Assembly (NCBI GenBank): GCA_030150795.1
Contig: JASLFF010000391.1
Location: 1 to 7,617 of the forward strand
DNA length: 7,617 nt
Origin: Terriglobales bacterium
Lineage (GTDB): Bacteria > Acidobacteriota > Terriglobia > Terriglobales > Gp1-AA117
Direction: 5' to 3'
Shown: positions 5,555 through 7,617 of the stretch, piece after piece
Numbering within the stretch: the stretch's first letter is position 1
How the letters are laid out: each line of letters opens with the position of its first letter
The notes under the pieces: model-generated
Database searches by the model: none
What the model was told of the DNA's origin: nothing
What the model saw: the letters and a program-made list of their open reading frames with translations, nothing else
Position numbers and translations under genes: made by a program

Positions 5555-6984
5555 TATCTTGCGGTACCGCCAACGGTCATGCTGTCCAGCTTCAGCGTGG
5601 GAATGCCAACGCCCACCGGCACGGACTGACCATCTTTGCCGCAAGTGCCAACGCCTTCATCGAGTTGAAGATCGTTGCCCACCATTGAGACTTTCGTTAG
5701 CGCATCAGGGCCATTGCCAATCAGCGTGCAGTTTTTCAGCGGCGCGGTCACGTGTCCGTTCTCAATCATGTAAGCCTCAGACGCTGAGAAGACAAACTTG
5801 CCGTTCGTAATGTCCACCTGTCCACCGCCAAAGTTCACCGCGTAAACACCGCGTTTTACTGAGCGAATAATGTCTTCCGGTGAATCGTCGCCAGCCAGCA
5901 TATAGGTGTTGGTCATGCGTGGCATGGGAATATGCGCGTAGCTTTCACGACGTCCATTGCCCGTGTCCGGCATGCCCATCAGCCGCGCGGAAAGCTTGTC
6001 ACTCAGGTAGCCCTTCAGGATGCCTTTTTCGATCAGCACAGTGTTCTGCGTCGGCGATCCCTCATCGTCCACGTTGATCGACCCGCGCCGTGAAGGCAGC
6101 GTGCCGTTATCCACCACCGTGCATTTGTCTGACGCAACGCGTTTGCCCACCATGCCTGAAAAAGCTGACGTCCCTTTGCTATTGAAATCCGCTTCCAGCC
6201 CGTGGCCAATCGCTTCATGCAGAAGGATTCCCGGCCAGCCTGGCCCCAGCACCACTTCCATCTCGCCCGCTGGAGCTTCAACCGCATCCAGCTGGATAAT
6301 GGCTTGCCGCGCGGCGTCCTGGGCAAAGTGCTCCGGAGTTTTGTCGGTCAGGAAGAAATCGATGCCCACGCGTCCGCCGCCGCCTGCCGCTCCTTTGGCG
6401 GAATTTTCGCCGGACTTGGCAATCGTACTCACGCTGAACCGCGCCAGGGGTTGGAGATCGGTGGCAAACGTTCCGTCTGACCCGACCACAAGGATCTGGC
6501 GCATCTCGTCAAAGTAACCGCCACGTACCTGAACAATCCGCGGATCATAAGCCCGGGCAGCTCGGTCCGCGCGCATCACCAGTTCCAGCTTCGCTGCAAT
6601 GTCCGCATCCGCTGAAGGTGAAGCGATGGGATAAAGCTGGTGATTTAAATTTTCCTTGAATCCTTCAATAGGGCTCTTGGCCGGCCCGCGTGCAATCAGG
6701 GCAGCAGTACGAGCGGCGCGCAGGATTTTCTCCGGGGCCAGATCGTCTGTATAGGCGTAGCCCGTGCGTTCGCCCGCCAGTACGCGCACTCCGCATCCGG
6801 CAGAAATCCCCTGGGACGCAGATTTCACAATCGACTCATCTACGCTGATTGAGGTGGAAGTCAGGTATTCAAAGTACAAATCGGCATAATCGCCGCCGGC
6901 GGAAAGCGCCTCACCCAGATAGCGTTGAAGATCATTGGGAGTAATGCCAAACTTCTGAAAGAAAAGGTTTTGATTTTGTGTCAT
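5554..6984 (-). CDS. tldD: TldD metalloprotease subunit
   Basis: A 476-residue protein, close to E. coli TldD (481). The zinc-binding motif HEAIGH (HExxxH) is at 256-261 and the third ligand expected from E. coli TldD is Cys448 in EGVGTCGKDGQ. Other hallmarks are GCGVRVLAGERTGYAYTDDL (63-82), the glycine-rich GAAGGGGRVG (198-207), GWPGILLHEAIGHGLEADF (249-267), VVDNGTLPSRRGS..DDEG (290-309), RRESYAHIPMPRMTNTYML (345-363) and GKDGQSVPVGVGIPTL (449-464). With TldE it forms a chamber-like heterodimer that degrades unstructured peptides in the cytoplasm. The start at 6984 is preceded by AAGAG as a modest ribosome binding site, and the protein begins where the family does. It is the first gene of the tldD-tldE unit and diverges from the gene at 7208. 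All catalytic residues are intact. Confidence 0.97.
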   Translation of the reverse strand: MTQNQNLFFQKFGITPNDLQRYLGEALSAGGDYADLYFEYLTSTSISVDESIVKSASQGISAGCGVRVLAGERTGYAYTDDLAPEKILRAARTAALIARGPAKSPIEGFKENLNHQLYPIASPSADADIAAKLELVMRADRAARAYDPRIVQVRGGYFDEMRQILVVGSDGTFATDLQPLARFSVSTIAKSGENSAKGAAGGGGRVGIDFFLTDKTPEHFAQDAARQAIIQLDAVEAPAGEMEVVLGPGWPGILLHEAIGHGLEADFNSKGTSAFSGMVGKRVASDKCTVVDNGTLPSRRGSINVDDEGSPTQNTVLIEKGILKGYLSDKLSARLMGMPDTGNGRRESYAHIPMPRMTNTYMLAGDDSPEDIIRSVKRGVYAVNFGGGQVDITNGKFVFSASEAYMIENGHVTAPLKNCTLIGNGPDALTKVSMVGNDLQLDEGVGTCGKDGQSVPVGVGIPTLKLDSMTVGGTAR

Positions 6985-7207
6985 CGGCTCTTTTTATTAG
7001 ATGTCTCGGAGTCAGGAAAAGCACCAGTCATTGCTTTTCTTATTGTCGCACTTTTCCCACCCCACAGTAGTAAGGGTAAAGTCTCCCAGCAAAAAATGGA
7101 CAGATCTTCACAAATCACTGACTTTTTAGCTCAATTTGCTCGTAATTAGATACTTAGTCCTCCGGCTGTCTGTGCGTGGTACGATTTCTGCGGACAAGGA
7201 GCGACCC
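6985..7207. promoter_or_regulatory. Divergent intergenic region between tldD and the small-protein gene
   Basis: This 223-base spacer separates two divergently transcribed genes, so it should hold both promoters. It is more AT-rich than the neighbouring genes (runs such as ACTTTTTAG and AAAAAATGG). A possible -10 box TACGAT at 7180-7185 sits before the plus-strand gene, but no matching -35 was found, and I saw no clear promoter for tldD. No inverted repeat suggestive of an operator and no small ORF resembling a peptide precursor was found. Confidence 0.35.
7196..7201 (+). promoter_or_regulatory. Ribosome binding site of the 60-residue protein gene
   Basis: AAGGAG, six bases before ATG 7208. 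It decides this start over the in-frame ATG at 7136. Confidence 0.75.
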
Positions 7208-7390
7208 ATGCCGCAGGCTGAAAATTCCCGGCTCCGCAAGCTGTTTCGTCGATTAACAGGCTGGCTCCGCCCAAACGTCCGCAAAGAACCCGAGCCGCCC
7301 GTTGATCCATATGCCTATGTCACCGCTCCCAAGAAGCCTCGACCACCGAATCGCAGCGGGGCTGCCGTTGCTGAGCTACCGGAAGACTGA
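7208..7390 (+). CDS. Small basic, proline-rich protein of unknown function
   Basis: A 60-residue product. The start at 7208 is set by a strong ribosome binding site, AAGGAG at 7196-7201, six bases upstream; an in-frame start at 7136 has no such site. Residues 8-25 are a basic amphipathic helix candidate (RLRKLFRRLTGWLRPNVR), followed by the acidic-proline stretch KEPEPPVDPYAY and a second basic proline segment TAPKKPRPPNRSG, then an acidic end ELPED. There is no signal peptide, membrane segment or recognisable domain. The good ribosome site and codon use like that of the neighbours argue that it is expressed. The helix could bind nucleic acid or the membrane surface; this is speculation. No homologue is recognised. 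Confidence 0.7.
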   Translation: MPQAENSRLRKLFRRLTGWLRPNVRKEPEPPVDPYAYVTAPKKPRPPNRSGAAVAELPED

Positions 7391-7458
7391 TCTGGTACGT
7401 CCAACTACAGCCGGCAGATTTGCGCAAAGTTAACCCAAGGCTAACCAGGATCTTTTTT

Positions 7459-7617
7459 ATGAAAAAGCTGTGCCTTCTTCTTTTTCCGATGTTGATTGCT
7501 CTCGCCTATGGCCAAGTCGCTGCTGCGCCCGCACCGGCAAACGCTGCGTCCACCCGATACACCTTTATTCTCTCGGGCAACAAAGCGGGTTATGAGAGCT
7601 CCACGCGAAACCCTGAC
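7459..7617 (+). CDS. Exported protein, N-terminal part only (runs off the window)
   Basis: The frame from ATG 7459 stays open for 53 codons to the window edge. AGGA at 7447-7450 serves as ribosome binding site at 8 bases. The product begins with a typical Sec signal peptide: MKK, the hydrophobic core LCLLLFPMLIALA (4-16) and a possible signal peptidase I site after AYG (18) or after AAA (23). There is no lipobox Cys in the right place. The mature start contains an Ala/Pro-rich linker and then RYTFILSGNKAGYES (33-47), which looks like the first beta-hairpin of a larger periplasmic domain; similar openings occur in some acidobacterial exported hydrolases, but this is too short to assign. It is 68 bases downstream of the small-protein gene on the same strand. 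Confidence 0.75.
   Translation, partial: MKKLCLLLFPMLIALAYGQVAAAPAPANAASTRYTFILSGNKAGYESSTRNPD

Noticed and set aside
5554..5644. Extended tldE start at 5644 inside tldD
   Set aside because: The extra 30 residues are Arg/Trp/His-rich and unlike TldE N-termini. The ATG overlapping the tldD stop fits translational coupling and the family length.
6985..7207. RiPP precursor or antitoxin-like peptide gene beside tldD
   Set aside because: The only frames here are short (for example the one crossing 6925-7149). They have no ribosome site and no leader/core pattern, and they overlap tldD on the opposite strand.

Overview
The window reads as chromosomal DNA of a GC-moderate soil-type bacterium, most likely an acidobacterium (Terriglobia/Koribacter-like). 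That assignment is inference: it rests on the flavour of the proteins (a DUF2393-like membrane protein, an ECF42-type sigma factor behind YCII/DGPF genes, a TldD/TldE pair) and on the dispersed intergenic repeats, not on any marker gene. No rRNA, tRNA, CRISPR array, transposase or phage gene was seen.

Left part (1-2003, plus strand): the end of one YCII/DGPF-domain gene, a truncated remnant that looks like a second, a complete third YCII gene (306-716) and, 6 bp later, a 426-residue ECF sigma factor with the long C-terminal extension of the ECF42 group. This is the known genomic partnership of ECF42 sigma factors with DGPF proteins, here with one decayed member.

Middle part (2103-6984, minus strand): selD, a DUF2393-like single-pass membrane protein, pmbA/tldE and tldD. 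The most notable feature is selD. Its reading frame is interrupted at codon 18 by an in-frame TGA (3099-3101), exactly where other SelD proteins carry the catalytic Cys/Sec. A hairpin follows with its loop 21 nt after the TGA, which fits a bacterial SECIS element. The true protein is therefore a 349-residue selenoprotein starting at 3152. Conventional gene calling would start at the GTG at 3065 and lose the active site. TldD and TldE form a tightly coupled pair (stop and start overlap as TAATG) that should make the heterodimeric TldD/E protease.

The spacer between selD and the DUF2393-like gene (3153-3498) holds repeat-like, probably non-coding DNA: a CCCTGAGCTTGCCGAAGG element, a hairpin, and three triads of ATCNGTG words. 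A perfect 18-bp inverted repeat lies in the spacer downstream of tldE.

Right part (7208-7617, plus strand, divergent from tldD): a 60-residue basic, proline-rich small protein of unknown function, then the start of an exported protein that runs off the window.
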